A stretch of 64,000 nucleotides of DNA from Quercus robur (taxonomy: Eukaryota > Streptophyta > Magnoliopsida > Fagales > Fagaceae), in contig NC_065544.1 in assembly GCF_932294415.1 (NCBI RefSeq), positions 18,885,351 through 18,949,350 on the forward strand, read 5' to 3'. Made by a program: the position numbers and the translations under genes. Below the pieces are notes generated by a model. That model was given only the letters and a program-made list of their open reading frames with translations, ran no database searches and was not told where the DNA came from. Position 1 is the first letter of the stretch. Each line of letters begins with the position of its first letter. Of the stretch, positions 9,963 through 21,460 are shown piece by piece.

Positions 9963-10370
9963 AGAGAAGGAGTGGCTGCCTATGATGGTGGAGGGGTAAG
10001 GTGGTCAGAGGTGATGCTGCATTTCAATGTGCATGTGATTGGTTGTTGTTCTGAAGGTGTTCATGTTATCTTGCTAGGTTTTGTATTTTTCTTCTCCCTC
10101 CTACTTAAGTAAAATTTGGGCTTATGATTCCTTTTGGTAGTTTTGTTGTGTTGCTGGTGGGACTATGAGAGTTCTCTTTTGCTCTCCTTTTTTCCTCTTT
10201 TTGTGCATCTAGATCTAGAAGATTTATTAGTAATTATTAATTTTATGAGAGTTGGGCAGCCCATTTTCCCAGTTTATACTGGATGGTCATCGCATTTTAA
10301 TCACTCCTTTGTACATAGTATGTATGTGCGTGTTAAATCATTGTGATTGTCTGTTACCTTTGGGAAAAGG
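9963..10370 (+). other. Probable 3' UTR of the X8-like gene
   Basis: T-rich non-coding sequence directly follows the stop codon, as expected for a plant 3' UTR. The end is not defined; no single poly(A) signal is decisive. Confidence 0.35.
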
Positions 10371-10587
10371 ATCATCTTCATTTGAAATTGATCCTTTGAG
10401 TGCCTTCATGTAGAGTAAGACTGAAGAGGTTTTATTTCACAATAGGATTCAATTCTGTAGGATGTTTAAAACCAACTTAGGTCCAGGGAATGGTTTGAGG
10501 GGGTTAGTTACATTGGATTGTTAATTGAAGTTGTTCAAAAGTTCTCAGAATTGTTATAATATAAATTATCTGACAGCCTAACAATAT

Positions 10588-10728
10588 TTACTCAGACCCA
10601 ACCTAATGGGTAATTAGGTATATTTCTGAGTCTGTACCGTGTTTTACAACCCAGAACCATCTCATTTCCTTTCTCTAAACCTGTACAATGGCCAAGACTA
10701 ATAAAATCAACTGTATCCCAGAAATTTA
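10588..10728. repeat. Dispersed repeat, copy A
   Basis: It begins TTACTCAGACCCAACC and ends near CTGTATCCCAGAAATT. It matches 14779-15025 in the same orientation but lacks about 100 bp of that copy's middle. Confidence 0.8.
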
Positions 10729-12960
10729 TGCAGAATTTCCTTAACCATGATGTACATTTGGGGAGCCATAGTTGTTAGAAGAAATCAGTAATAGCCATGT
10801 TCAAATGCCTTATTGCACTGATCATGAATCTTTCTCAGCATTGAATGTTTATCTGGCTGTATTGGTCAGTTGGTCTTGTGAAATGAGATGGTGCTTTACA
10901 ACATAATCACTAATCTAGCATGTAATGAAAGTTCAACTTGAACATGTATTGTGCAAAACTTAGGTATAGTTTCTTAGGTGCAGATTTGCAGTACATTAGA
11001 TTACACCAAATTAAGTTCAAACACATAGCTAATAAATGGTTGCAAATGGTGCTTTTACGTCTTGAGGTTACAAGCTATTCTGATCTTATTTATTTATGGT
11101 GATAAATGGAAGGCAGCTGTATGGAATTCCTCATCCATTCTTGCAGTGTTTTTGTGTAATATCGACCAGTTGTTGGAGCATCTACCATCTTGATGTTGTT
11201 ATTATTTTCTAGTTTCAACTTTAAATCATGAGTCTCTATTATTGCACTGTCCCATTCAATCCTTGTGGGGTTAAAACAACGTGAAAAGTTTATGCCGGTG
11301 ATCATAAAATCATTATTTCTATGAAATATTGAGAATGTGATGTGCATGTGAATCTTTTCTGATTTTGTCAGTTCTTTGTCTTGACTCTTGACATGGGTGG
11401 AAATAAATTGTCAGATCTGCAAAGGATGTATGCATTCCATTATTTTCTGTCTATGCAGGACATTCTGTCACTTCTAGTCCTTCATGAATTTTCTTTCACT
11501 TATAGAATCATGGGGGAGAATAGTTTATTTAATTGCGGTTTGTTTAAATGATTTAATAATATGCTTGTAAATTCTCATATGGAAGGTAAAAAGGTGATTC
11601 AATTTACATGAGTTTGAAATTTGAATTATAAATTTCAATTGGAAACCTTGAAAATTCAAATCTTATATAAAAAAAATAGAAACAGATACTTTAATAACTT
11701 GCAAGCCTAAGATGGTATCAATTGTCTCAATAAACTACAAATTTGGGGCCACAGAGGGTAGCAAGAGTCTATGAAGGCCTAAGATGCTTGCAAATATGGG
11801 GCCACAGGGGTAGCAAGGCAAGGGTCCTAAAAATAAAACACTAGTTTTTATGTTGGTATTTACCACTAAACACTTTTTTATTTTGAAGTGCTAGCGTGAG
11901 ATTTTTAATGATTTCTGCTTGGTCCTAGAGTTAAAATCTTCCTTAAAATAGTGGAAGGCCACAATTGGTGGGTCTGTCATATGTGTGTGTGTAAAAAATG
12001 TGCCTTCTTGGAAATACCATTCTCATGGTCCCTTTTTCAAGCTATTCGAAAGCTCCATTAAAATTTAGAAATTGGAAGGTTTTAATGGAGACCCACATGG
12101 TATAAGTTTTTTTTTTAAAACCCTATCCTCGTAGGCTCAGCCTCTGCTTTTAGTTGCACAATGTGGGCTGCAATTCACAGCTCCCCGTTATACTTTACTG
12201 AATTGTTTACGTGCTTTGTCTACACTGCACAAATATTATTTATACTTATTATGCAAAAATATAATTGGGTTTTGTTTGCTCCATGTTACAAAAGGATTAT
12301 TATTATGATTGAAAGAAGAAAAAAAAAAAAAACAATTTAGGTTGAAATGTTTATTTATTTATTTATTTGAGGTGGGGAATGGGGTTTATGAAAGCTGGCC
12401 TTGAATTGTGTGAATTTGAAATTTTAGATTACGAAGGAGTTGTGTTGTGTGGGTGTGTGGGTGTTAATCCCACATTGAAAGTTTGTTAGATAGATATGGA
12501 TTAAATAAAGTGATTATGAGAATTCTTTATTGCAATTTAATTAGTTGTTTTTAATTATCTTTTGCTTTGTTAGGTTTTTATTTTTTTATTTTTCGGGCAC
12601 GATGGGTAGATCCTAAATGGTATATATAAGATGTATTAAAAGTATCTTTTAAAGAAGAAAAGATGTACGTAATTTCTACCGGAAACAAATAGACTAAACT
12701 ACAATTTTGACCCTCAAAACTTGTGGTTGTTTTTACTTTGGTCCCTTAAAAGTTTGAGATTTTTTATATTGGTTCTTTAAGTTTGGTTTTGTTTTCAAAA
12801 TGGTCTTTTTACCCATATATATAATTGATCGGGCTATTAAGTGCTAATAAAATTACGTTGTTGTTGTTGTTTTTTTTTTTTTTTTTTTTTTAAGACTCTC
12901 TCTAAACGACAAATTAGTCATAGACATGAACAAAATGCTCATGTTGAAAACAAAATCAAA
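10729..12960. other. Intergenic, no gene recognised
   Basis: No coding frame stands out on either strand. A short duplication of a GGGGCCACAG-GGGTAGCAAG motif lies at about 11750-11815. Confidence 0.4.
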
Positions 12961-12963
12961 TTT

Positions 12964-13240
12964 AGGGTCTGTTTGGATAGAACTTATTTTGCTGAAACTG
13001 AAAACTGAAAACTGAAAATACTGTAGCAAAATAATTTTTAAATGTGTGAATAATACCGTGGGACCCATTTTTAATGAAAAAGTTGCTGAAAAGTGTAATT
13101 TGTGGGTCCGTGAACAGTGCACAAATGCACTGTTCACGGTAGAAAAGTCAAAAAGTGCGGCTTCCCAAAAAAAAAAAAAAGCCTGAAACGCGTTGAAGGC
13201 AAACGTGGACGCAAGATAAGCTGAATCCAAACTCCTCCTT
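12964..13240. mobile_element. hAT-type MITE
   Basis: The ends are AGGGTCTGTTTGGATAG on the left and, read inward from the right, AGGAGGAGTTTGGATTC. The start GCTGAAACTGAAAACTG and the GTGGGACCCA motif are shared with 42398-42600. An internal hairpin has perfect 14-bp arms at 13108-13121 and 13126-13139. No target duplication could be settled. Confidence 0.65.
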
Positions 13241-13504
13241 AGTAGATAAAAATGAAAAATATTAATTTTAAAGAACTTTAATGAAAATAAGTAAATAACT
13301 CTAAACTTTAAGAATCAAAAGTATAATTTAATTTAACAAATATAATATATATGATTATGTAGTTGGAAGTTTGGACATGAAACCTCTATGGAAAGCTTAG
13401 GAAATGGAACATGCTTATTTAGGTAATTGGGTAATACTAGTATAATCCCAAGCACACCTAATAAATCATTATCCTTATTTCTTTCTCTTTAACAACTTGA
13501 ATTT

Positions 13505-13600
13505 ATTAATACCCTTATAGCTCAAGTGACATCTTTTAATGTTTCTAACAGAGACATCTATAGTTCAGATTTCCTACCTTCATCTATAAATTTTTTTTCT
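13505..13600 (+). repeat. Degenerate tRNA-derived SINE fragment
   Basis: The sequence has an A-box-like TATAGCTCAAGTGACATC and a B-box-like AGTTCAGATTTCC about 35 nt apart, followed by a T-rich stretch. Similar pieces lie at 31868-31985 and twice within 48976-49145. Confidence 0.5.
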
Positions 13601-14381
13601 CTACTTTTTAAACAATGTGATTTTTTCAAAAATTTTGGTAGAATAAGGCAAAACCAACATTATAAGATTCAGGGCATTAGTAAAGGTAATAGTTTTCTCT
13701 TATTTGGCTCACACGAAAAGTAATTTATATTTATAGTAATTCTAAATAATTACACGATTTTTATTTTTTTCATTCATGAAAATATACCCTAAATAAAAAA
13801 TAAAAAAAAGTTATATTTTTAGGCTATTTGAGAGCCTTTTTTTTTTCTTTGGATAAAAGTAGGTACGTATTAAGAAAGAAAAGCTATACAAAAGCAAAGG
13901 GGCATACCCTGGAGAGCAAAAACATAGCACCTTCAAAAGCTTTCAAGTTGTATGAGAGACTACACATGAAGAAGGGTTTTGGCATCAAAGGGAGAAATAA
14001 AAGGAAAAAAATATTTACGCAGGAATTAGGATTAACAAATATCTAGAGACATACCACAATACCTTTGAAGCCATCTATTTTCCTAGGATGGCTTAAAACC
14101 TCGAAAAGCACTAAGCCTAGCTCTAACATTAGTGTTCATACATTCATTTCTAGCTCTAGCTTAAAAATTCTTGAATTCCTTTCTTTCCAAATAGCATAGC
14201 CAGTTTTGGCTAACATACTCTAAATTCCATTTGTGAGCCTCAAATGAGAAATCATAAATTTATGCAAAAACATTAAGTGGGAAAACATGTTATTCTATAT
14301 AAAAAAAAAAAAAAAAAAAAAATGTCATTTGAGAAAAAGGCCTACGTTAGTCAACTATTTATCATCAATCGGTCTATTTGA

Positions 14382-14792
14382 CCTTTTTTTTTTTTTTTTT
14401 TGAGTATCCAGCCGAAGCTTTTCATTAGATTGAAATTGAAATTTTGTCAAGAATTACAAAGCTGTTAGCCTCCCAGTGAATATCTTCCCTCCATATTTGT
14501 GGAGTAGAAATTTTTTTGGCTAATTTAGCAAGCTTATCCTCTACTGTATCACCACTACGTTTTACATGGGAAAAAGAAGCAAAGCGAAATTGAGAAACTA
14601 ATTTTCAAGTTTCATAGTTATGTGACCAAAGGAAGCCAAACTTGGCGAGGTTTTCGTAAGATGCTTGTAAACTACTTCGGAGTCTCCCTCAAAAATTACC
14701 TCTTGGAGACCAAGTTCAATTGCAAAAATAACTGATCTTCGCCAAGCCAAAGCCTCTAAGTCATCCACAGATGGAGTTTTACTCAGACCCAA
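14382..14792 (-). pseudogene. 5'-truncated LINE, RNase H end
   Basis: On the minus strand a frame from 14792 encodes VDDLEALAWRRSVIFAIELG and GDSEVV, typical of the RNase H domain at the end of plant L1-type ORF2. After a one-base frameshift near 14600 the neighbouring frame continues with FSHVKRSGDTVEDKLAKLAK and stops near 14435. About 25 bp later a 20-nt poly(A) tail (poly-T in the printed strand, 14382-14401) ends the element. Everything upstream of RNase H is missing. The frameshift makes it dead. Confidence 0.75.
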
Positions 14793-15025
14793 ACTAATGG
14801 GTAATTAGGTATATTCTTGCTTGGACACAGTTGGATATCAATTTGAGTTGGCTCTGCTTAGTTTCGAATGAAAATTTTAGGTATCATTGGAGGTAGAAAG
14901 CTACTTGGGTTGAGTTTGTATTGTGTTTTACTACCACCCAGAACCATCTCATTTCATTTTTCTAAACCTGTACAATGGTCAATGGCCAAGACTACTAAAT
15001 TCAGCTGTATCCCAGAAATTGATGT
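14779..15025. repeat. Dispersed repeat, copy B
   Basis: This is the longer partner of 10588-10728. It begins TTACTCAGACCCAAAC, abuts the LINE remnant, and carries about 100 bp that copy A lacks. Confidence 0.8.
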
Positions 15026-16530
15026 GTAATCATGCTGAGACACTAAGGTTGGTTGTGCTTTTGTGGCAATTGGACTAGGATTCGTATGATATTTGAGTGT
15101 GACAGGCCCAATTGAGTAAGAGCTGCACCATAGCACTATATGTGCTATAGCCGACCAATTAAGGGAGTAATTAGAAAGATCCCTACTCCATCACTATGTG
15201 AGCCCTAATTAACCATTGCACAGTCCATTTTGTGTCCTTTTCAACCTAGAACTATGTTATGAAGTGAATGTTTGATGGAGTAGGTCTATGAAAGCTGTCA
15301 AGAGTGAATGAATTTACACAAGTGTATGGGGAAGATTATTTAGAACACACTATTCATTTTATAGCTCATAGCCCAAACAATTATGATGAATCTATTGTTC
15401 ACATAATCATTAGCATATTATATGGTATGGGATTAAGTATTGCTTTGAGTTTTGAACTCACAAGGGATTAAAGAAACTTGGTCAAGTGTGATCAATTAAT
15501 TTGGGGCATAGACTAGATATTAGGAGTAATGTACTAAGTTAGTTTATATGGTAACTTAATATAATACTCCTACCCTACACCTTCTCGTAAGGTCGCACAT
15601 TCCATTTTTTGTATGAAGAGAGGATTGGACAAGAGATTGAGAGGAGCCAATTCTGATTGTAGTACCCAATGTGGATGAGTGAGAGAAGTTAAAAATTAGA
15701 TTGGGTTTTGACCTAACCCATAACCCATGGATCGTTCACATGGGTTATCTGATTAGTGAGTTTAAATTTAATCTGATTGATCTTGATATGAGTTGTCAAG
15801 ATTAATAGTGGAGTAATTTAAACTTAGTGGTTAAATACTTTTTGGGACTACCCATTTGATAGTGGGTGGATCTATCCTGATATTTAAATACACTAATAGT
15901 AGTTAGATAACTAATCACTAATAGTGAATATTGTAAGAACAAAGAACATTCGTATAATTTTGTAAGTGCTCTCTTAAATAGACTATTTTTCTCTAGGGAC
16001 ACCATCTACAATGCCCTAGAATTTGGAGCATGGAATATATGGGAGACTCTAGTAGATTCTCTGGTGACTTGATTGTGTTCCATAAGGTGAATAGATCATG
16101 ATGAGGAGTTTGTAAAGCAAGTAAAGAGTAAGATCCAGCAAGTATATAATCTGTTCTACAAAGGTATGTGTCTTCATCCTAATCAACACTATTTTAAGAA
16201 TAGACCTCTATCTTCGCATTCAAATATAAAAAATATTCTCTCTTGCTTAAAAGTTTAAAAAAGATTTTGTAGTTATCAAAATAGGAGATACAAATTAAAA
16301 TAATTGAGTATTTAAATCCACATGTTTCAAGGAATTAACTATATTTATTTGAGCATAAACCAATTTTCAATTAATTTTGGTCCCTTATTAATGTTTGCAA
16401 GTCACTTTAAGGCCGTTTGGTATGAAAAAATCTATATTACCCGGCATCTAGATTTCTTGGAATATGATGTCTTGCAATTTGAATGCCTTGGAATGTAATT
16501 ATTCTTATATTTGGTGTATTCTTAGGAAAC
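15026..16530. other. Intergenic, no gene recognised
   Basis: AT-rich without a convincing frame or repeat. A GGCCGTTTGGTATG motif near 16412 resembles a hAT-type terminus, but its partner was not found. Confidence 0.4.
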
Positions 16531-16582
<52 letters not shown>

Positions 16583-16720
16583 AGGTAAGAGATAGATATT
16601 TTATTTATTTAAAAGTATAAGAGGTACATCACTTGGGCTAAATACCTGCACTAGGGAAAGAAAGCCCATATACAAAAAGACAACCTACCCAGATATCACA
16701 GCAACATAGGCTTTACAATA
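16531..16720 (-). repeat. Poly(T) tract and probable retroposon 3' end
   Basis: An uninterrupted run of about 50 T is followed by TGAGGTAAGAGATAGATATT. Read on the minus strand this is a non-coding end with a long poly(A) tail, as in LINE or SINE insertions. No coding part was identified. Confidence 0.45.
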
Positions 16721-17404
16721 GGGAGAAAAACACGCTTGAGCATTGATGGAGAAAAGACTAAGACAAAATACCCAAACGAAGCCCAAGTCCCACACACCAC
16801 AATACGAAGCTTTTAAACCACAACACCACAATGCCATTTATCATCATTCCAAGCAATTTTCTATCTTGCCTCGATTTCCAAAAATTGTAATTTGACACAG
16901 AAGTCTTCTTTTCCTACTTTGCCTATCTCTCAGTATGCCATGTGTTCATGCTTTAAATCATTATTTTTCACCCTAAACAATATTAGATTACTAGTCATTG
17001 GTACTATATGACAGTCAACATAGTATGGTATTTGTAATAATGCTCTCTCTCATATGTGAGAGGATTTTAACCCATAGAATTCAATCCATAATAAACGTGA
17101 TTTACCATCAAGTAAGACTCTTATCTCCATATACTAATCAGTAACTTGTGCAATGCGCAAGAAAGTTTAATATAAGATAATTTTTTCAACTCTTTTTTAT
17201 TTTTTCTTTTACATAAATATGAAATTTCATAATTATAGTAGTTATTAATAGACATTTATTATAATTGCGTGTGTTTATGGAATTATATAGTCTACTATTT
17301 AAAGAAAATATGATGTACCAAGATTCTAATAGGGGGTTTAAATATAAAATAGAATTTAAATTCAATTTTAAAATATATATTAGAATAATAACATGTAAAA
17401 TTGT

Positions 17405-17505
17405 GAGTTCTAGTTAGCTAAATAGATAAAATCTTTGATAGTCTGATTGTTGAATAAGAGATCTGATGTTTAATCTTCACCTATATTAAAAATCGATTGT
17501 TGTAA
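17405..17505 (+). repeat. Degenerate SINE, same family as 40425-40597
   Basis: The run TAGCTAAATAGATAAAATC, AATAAGAGATCTGATGTTTAA and TCTTCACCTA aligns with the better copy at 40425-40597. A- and B-boxes are eroded. Confidence 0.5.
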
Positions 17506-17740
17506 AAAAACAAAAAATAACATATAAATTTCTTATGTGGCATAACATTATACATCTAACTCATTTATGACAAAACTCAAAACCCGCCCAACTAAACCCA
17601 ATTACCACACCTAATACACAATAAATTAATTTCATTAATAGTTTTACCACAAGACCATCTCAGGTCAAAGCTAAGAAAATATCACAAAAACACAAGGGCA
17701 AGGAAGGAAAAAGCACAATGCTTATATATTACATAGATTT

Positions 17741-17972
17741 TGGTGCAGACAACGATTCCATCTAGTACAATGATGTTGCCTAGCTAAATCTCTAAAAGAA
17801 AGGAAAGGAAAAAGCAAATATAGTAATGCTAACAACACATACCAAGATTTATTTTTTGGTGCACACAATAGTTCCATCCTGTACAATGATGCTACCCACC
17901 TAAATCTCTAAAAGAAAGGAAAGGAAAAAACAAATATAGTAATGGTAACAACACATACCAAGATTTATTTTT
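17741..17972. repeat. 116-bp tandem duplication 3' of the RLP
   Basis: Two adjacent 116-bp units (17741-17856, 17857-17972) start TGGTGCA and end AAGATTTATTTTT. They differ at a handful of bases. They lie 56 bp beyond the RLP stop codon, likely within its 3' UTR. Confidence 0.85.
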
Positions 17973-18027
17973 ATTTAGGTAACATCTAGCTTGTTTGAAT
18001 TTAACATCAAGATCCCCTCCCAGTCAC

Positions 18028-20895
18028 TTATCTTCCTATTTGGTGTTGAACTGCATAGTGAAGATAAATAAACCATTTATATTTCCTTGTGATCACAATT
18101 TGCCCAATAATAACTCCAATTATGAATCCACAACCATATCCGATCACAACTACTTTCCAGCCGAATTCAGATAGCAACTTTGATTCTTGATTTAAAGGAT
18201 GGTGCAATGGGTCCTCGAAATTTCCACATTTCTTTGGCAAAGGACTTCCACACAATTCAGGATTACCATTGAAAGACTTGTCCTGAAAGGTATCAAATTG
18301 GAACCCATGTGGTATAGGCCCTATTAAATGATTGTTAGAGACATTGAAAAAAGCAAGGAAGGTGAGCTGTGTTAGTTGTGGAGGGATCTCTCCAGACAAC
18401 TTGTTTTGAGAAAGGTCCAATGCTTCTAGTGCTGTCAACTTCTCCAGTGATGAGGGGATAGAACCCGTGAGTAAGTTGTTGGATAGGTTGAGCAATTGGA
18501 TTTCTTTCAAATTCCCCATGAGTTCTGGAATTTCTCCTTCAAAGTTATTGCTTGAAAGATCCATGGCTATGAGAATATATGGGATTCTCTGGTATGCAGT
18601 CTCCATGCCTCTGTTTGTGAATGTCATTGAGTAAGGGTAGTGAGATGTCACTATATATCCAGGTATAAGGTATTTATCGTATGCTTGCATATACATTTGA
18701 CCATGCTTACCAATGATTTGCATGGCTTTCCAAATTTGAAAGTACTCAAACGGTAACTTTCCAGTTATGTTATTGTAAGAAATGTCAATGATATGCAAGT
18801 TTGGAAACACAAAATTACTTTCGGGTTTCCCTATTGCTCCATGGAGTTGATTATATCGTAATATAAGCACCCCCAATTCTGGAAGAACCCCCAACCAAGA
18901 GGGGAAAGAATCATTTATCTGATTGTTTCCGAGAACAAGAGTTTCCAACATAGTGCAGCTCACCAACGATCTTGGTATCCACCCCTGTAATTGATTTTGA
19001 CTAAAATCAATCATTTTCAATTTGCTCCCCTTCTTGCATATTTGAGGAATGTTGCCGTGAAAGTTGTTCCTTCTTAGCTTGAGAATTGATAAGGAAAAAC
19101 TGAGGTTTCCCAAACAATCCGGAAGCATGCCACTCAAGTTGTTATATGACAAGTCAAGGTAAAGAAGAGAACTTAGATTGCAAATCATTTGTGGGATTTC
19201 TCCGGCTAGTGTGTTGTTTGAGACTGAGTAAGTAATGATGGAAGGTGGTGGGATAGGAAGTGATCCCTGCAGCTTGTTATTACTAAGATCCAAATCTTTT
19301 AGATTGGTCCATGGTAGAATAACAGGAAGTTGGGAGAAACCTGTTAGAAAATTGTCAGACAGATAAAGACTCAAAAGAGTTTTTTTACTTGAGTTACACA
19401 TCCAATTTGGTATTAGGCCACTAATTTTGTTTTCTGAAAGTTCCAAAATCTCCAATTCATCTTGGTGTTTTAGAAAATCTGGGAACTCATCTAAGTCACA
19501 AGAAGCCAGTCCTAGGGTCTGAAATTTTGGAAAAGTTATGTTGTTACTAGGCTTTGTCAGCAAGGAAATTTGGTTGGAAGACAGTTTGAAGTAAGAGAGG
19601 TTTCGGAGTTTCAAAAATAAGTCAAATTCAACTATACCACCAAAGTAATTAGAATCCAGATAGAGAGTTTCAAGATTCATAAGCCTAGATATCCATGATG
19701 GTATTGCACCATGCAAACCATTGCTTCCAAGTTGCAAATCAGCTAGTTGGGTAAGGTTTGCAAGCCAAGATGGAATATGGCCCGTTAAATTACAAGAACC
19801 AAGGTTTAAATATGTAAGCTGGGTAAGGTTTCGAATAAAAGATGGGATGCCACTATTCAAATTGAGGTTCGCTAGGCCCAACGCAATGAATTTAGATTGC
19901 TTACCGATCCAATCCAAAGTACCACGGTTGAAATTGTTATCTGAAAGTTCCAGATTGATGAGCTCGGTAAGATTACCAAGTGAGGATGGTACTGGTCCAG
20001 AGAAATTGCAATCGCAAACGTCAAAATCATATAACAACTTGAGGTCACCAATTGAATCTGGTAGCTCACCATAAAAACTCGTACCTGCAACATTCAAGAG
20101 TTCAAGGGGTCTGCTTCTGTTAAATTCTGGAAGATATCCAGTCAGATCTGGATTGAACCACACACTGAGGATCTGTAGATTTGGTAGTTGAAAAATTCCT
20201 GCCGGGAACTCACCTTGCAAACCACACTCTCCAAGTACAAGAGAAGTTAAAGAAGTAAGGTTCGCCATGTTATTGGGCACTGTCGAAGATATATCAACCT
20301 GACTAAGATGTAACTCCTCCATGTTTGGAAACTTCTCAACTAGGCTTTGTAAGCCAGGGTTTTGGAGCTTCAATAAATTGAGAGAGAGTTGAAGATAAAC
20401 CAACTTAGAAAGCTGTAAAATTTCGGCTGGGATTTGGCCTGCGAATCCTGATCCATAGAGGTCCAAATAAGTTAGATTTGAAAGCTGCCTAATACCAACA
20501 GGGATTCTAGAGTGGTTAAAGTCATTGAAGGAGAGATTCAGCCTCTGGAGATTAACAAGACGGAAAAGGCTACTACTGGAGTTGATAGAACCATAGAGAC
20601 AACTATTGCTGAGATCAAGGCTGATCACATGACCGGTGTCCTTGTCGCACCCAACACCATCCCATGAGCAGCAATCATCACTTTCAAGCTTCCACGAAGA
20701 AACCTTCGGGTAAGCAGAAGTTTCAGAAGATGCAGACTGATCGATGATAAAGCTTTCCTTGAATTGCAGCAAGGCGAAGCTCTCATCATCATGGCATAAA
20801 GGTTGCACGAAAGAAGAGCTGGCAAACATAAGATTATACAACGAAAGTAGAGCAAGCAAGTGCATGAGCATGAACAGAGAAATTGATAAACCCAT
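18028..20895 (-). CDS. LRR receptor-like protein (RLP, Cf/Ve type)
   Basis: This intact single exon encodes 955 residues. I chose the ATG at 20895 (MGLSISLF) because the nine upstream codons begin with GTG. It has a hydrophobic signal peptide (about 1-30), an LRRNT_2 cap with the C75-C76 and C83 motif (DDCCSWDGVGCD), more than 25 plant extracellular LRRs of the LxxLxLxxNxLxGxIP type, a non-LRR island around FEYFQIWKAMQ to NRGMETAYQRI, four final LRRs, a Cys-rich C-cap, a transmembrane helix (about 915-935, Gly-rich with GxxxG spacing) and a 20-residue basic tail without a kinase. Such proteins bind apoplastic ligands at the plasma membrane and signal through partners like SOBIR1. The ligand cannot be told from sequence. 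The intact frame suggests a functional gene. Confidence 0.93.
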   Translation of the reverse strand: MGLSISLFMLMHLLALLSLYNLMFASSSFVQPLCHDDESFALLQFKESFIIDQSASSETSAYPKVSSWKLESDDCCSWDGVGCDKDTGHVISLDLSNSCLYGSINSSSSLFRLVNLQRLNLSFNDFNHSRIPVGIRQLSNLTYLDLYGSGFAGQIPAEILQLSKLVYLQLSLNLLKLQNPGLQSLVEKFPNMEELHLSQVDISSTVPNNMANLTSLTSLVLGECGLQGEFPAGIFQLPNLQILSVWFNPDLTGYLPEFNRSRPLELLNVAGTSFYGELPDSIGDLKLLYDFDVCDCNFSGPVPSSLGNLTELINLELSDNNFNRGTLDWIGKQSKFIALGLANLNLNSGIPSFIRNLTQLTYLNLGSCNLTGHIPSWLANLTQLADLQLGSNGLHGAIPSWISRLMNLETLYLDSNYFGGIVEFDLFLKLRNLSYFKLSSNQISLLTKPSNNITFPKFQTLGLASCDLDEFPDFLKHQDELEILELSENKISGLIPNWMCNSSKKTLLSLYLSDNFLTGFSQLPVILPWTNLKDLDLSNNKLQGSLPIPPPSIITYSVSNNTLAGEIPQMICNLSSLLYLDLSYNNLSGMLPDCLGNLSFSLSILKLRRNNFHGNIPQICKKGSKLKMIDFSQNQLQGWIPRSLVSCTMLETLVLGNNQINDSFPSWLGVLPELGVLILRYNQLHGAIGKPESNFVFPNLHIIDISYNNITGKLPFEYFQIWKAMQIIGKHGQMYMQAYDKYLIPGYIVTSHYPYSMTFTNRGMETAYQRIPYILIAMDLSSNNFEGEIPELMGNLKEIQLLNLSNNLLTGSIPSSLEKLTALEALDLSQNKLSGEIPPQLTQLTFLAFFNVSNNHLIGPIPHGFQFDTFQDKSFNGNPELCGSPLPKKCGNFEDPLHHPLNQESKLLSEFGWKVVVIGYGCGFIIGVIIGQIVITRKYKWFIYLHYAVQHQIGR

Positions 20896-21233
20896 AATGT
20901 TGTACTGAATTTTGTTTAGCACTCTTAGAATTTAAGAATAAGAAGAAAAACTAGAATAAAATGGTACAAACTTCTTAGATTTGCACTGAAATGAGATTGG
21001 GGAAATTCTCAGATTTGTGGATGAAAATAAAATAAAAGAGATACTTCTATTGGATGATATGTATGAGATGAAGAAAAGCTAAGCTTTTACAAGAGAATTA
21101 CAAGAAGACTTATTGAAGATTGCAGAACAAACACACAGAGAGCAAAAGGAAAGAGTGAAAAGAGAGAGAGAGAGATTTGCGAGGAAGAGAAGTTTGTTAT
21201 TTCACAATATGAAAGATTTACACAATGTACAGG

Positions 21234-21241
21234 TATATATA
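21234..21241 (-). promoter_or_regulatory. Possible TATA box of the RLP
   Basis: TATATATA reads toward the RLP about 340 bp upstream of its ATG. It would imply a roughly 310-nt 5' leader rich in CT runs, which is long but plausible. No other TATA candidate lies nearer. Confidence 0.3.
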
Positions 21242-21439
21242 GTAAACCTAAGAATCCAGAAAGCACGGATCACTCATAAATATCTTCTAACAACCAAAAC
21301 AGATTATCCCACTTAAACAACTGCCATAACAGAACTCTGGAATCAGTAACTAACTGTTGCTTCGCTGGCATGAGATGAAACACACCGTGTGACTGTATTA
21401 GAGTTGCTTCTGAAAAACGCACAGTTTGAATAAGTGAAT

Positions 21440-21460
21440 ACACGTGTCAATCACACGTGT
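21440..21460 (-). promoter_or_regulatory. Paired ACACGTGT G-boxes upstream of the RLP
   Basis: Two copies of the palindrome ACACGTGT (21440-21447, 21453-21460) lie 13 bp apart, about 550 bp upstream of the RLP start. CACGTG is bound by bZIP and bHLH factors, and paired ABRE/G-box sites often mediate ABA or stress responses. Confidence 0.45.

Noticed and set aside
12853-13230. 125-residue minus-strand frame
   Set aside because: It runs through a hAT MITE and a T tract and has no coding signature.
20896-20922. Nine-codon extension of the RLP
   Set aside because: It starts at GTG. The ATG at 20895 begins a proper signal peptide.
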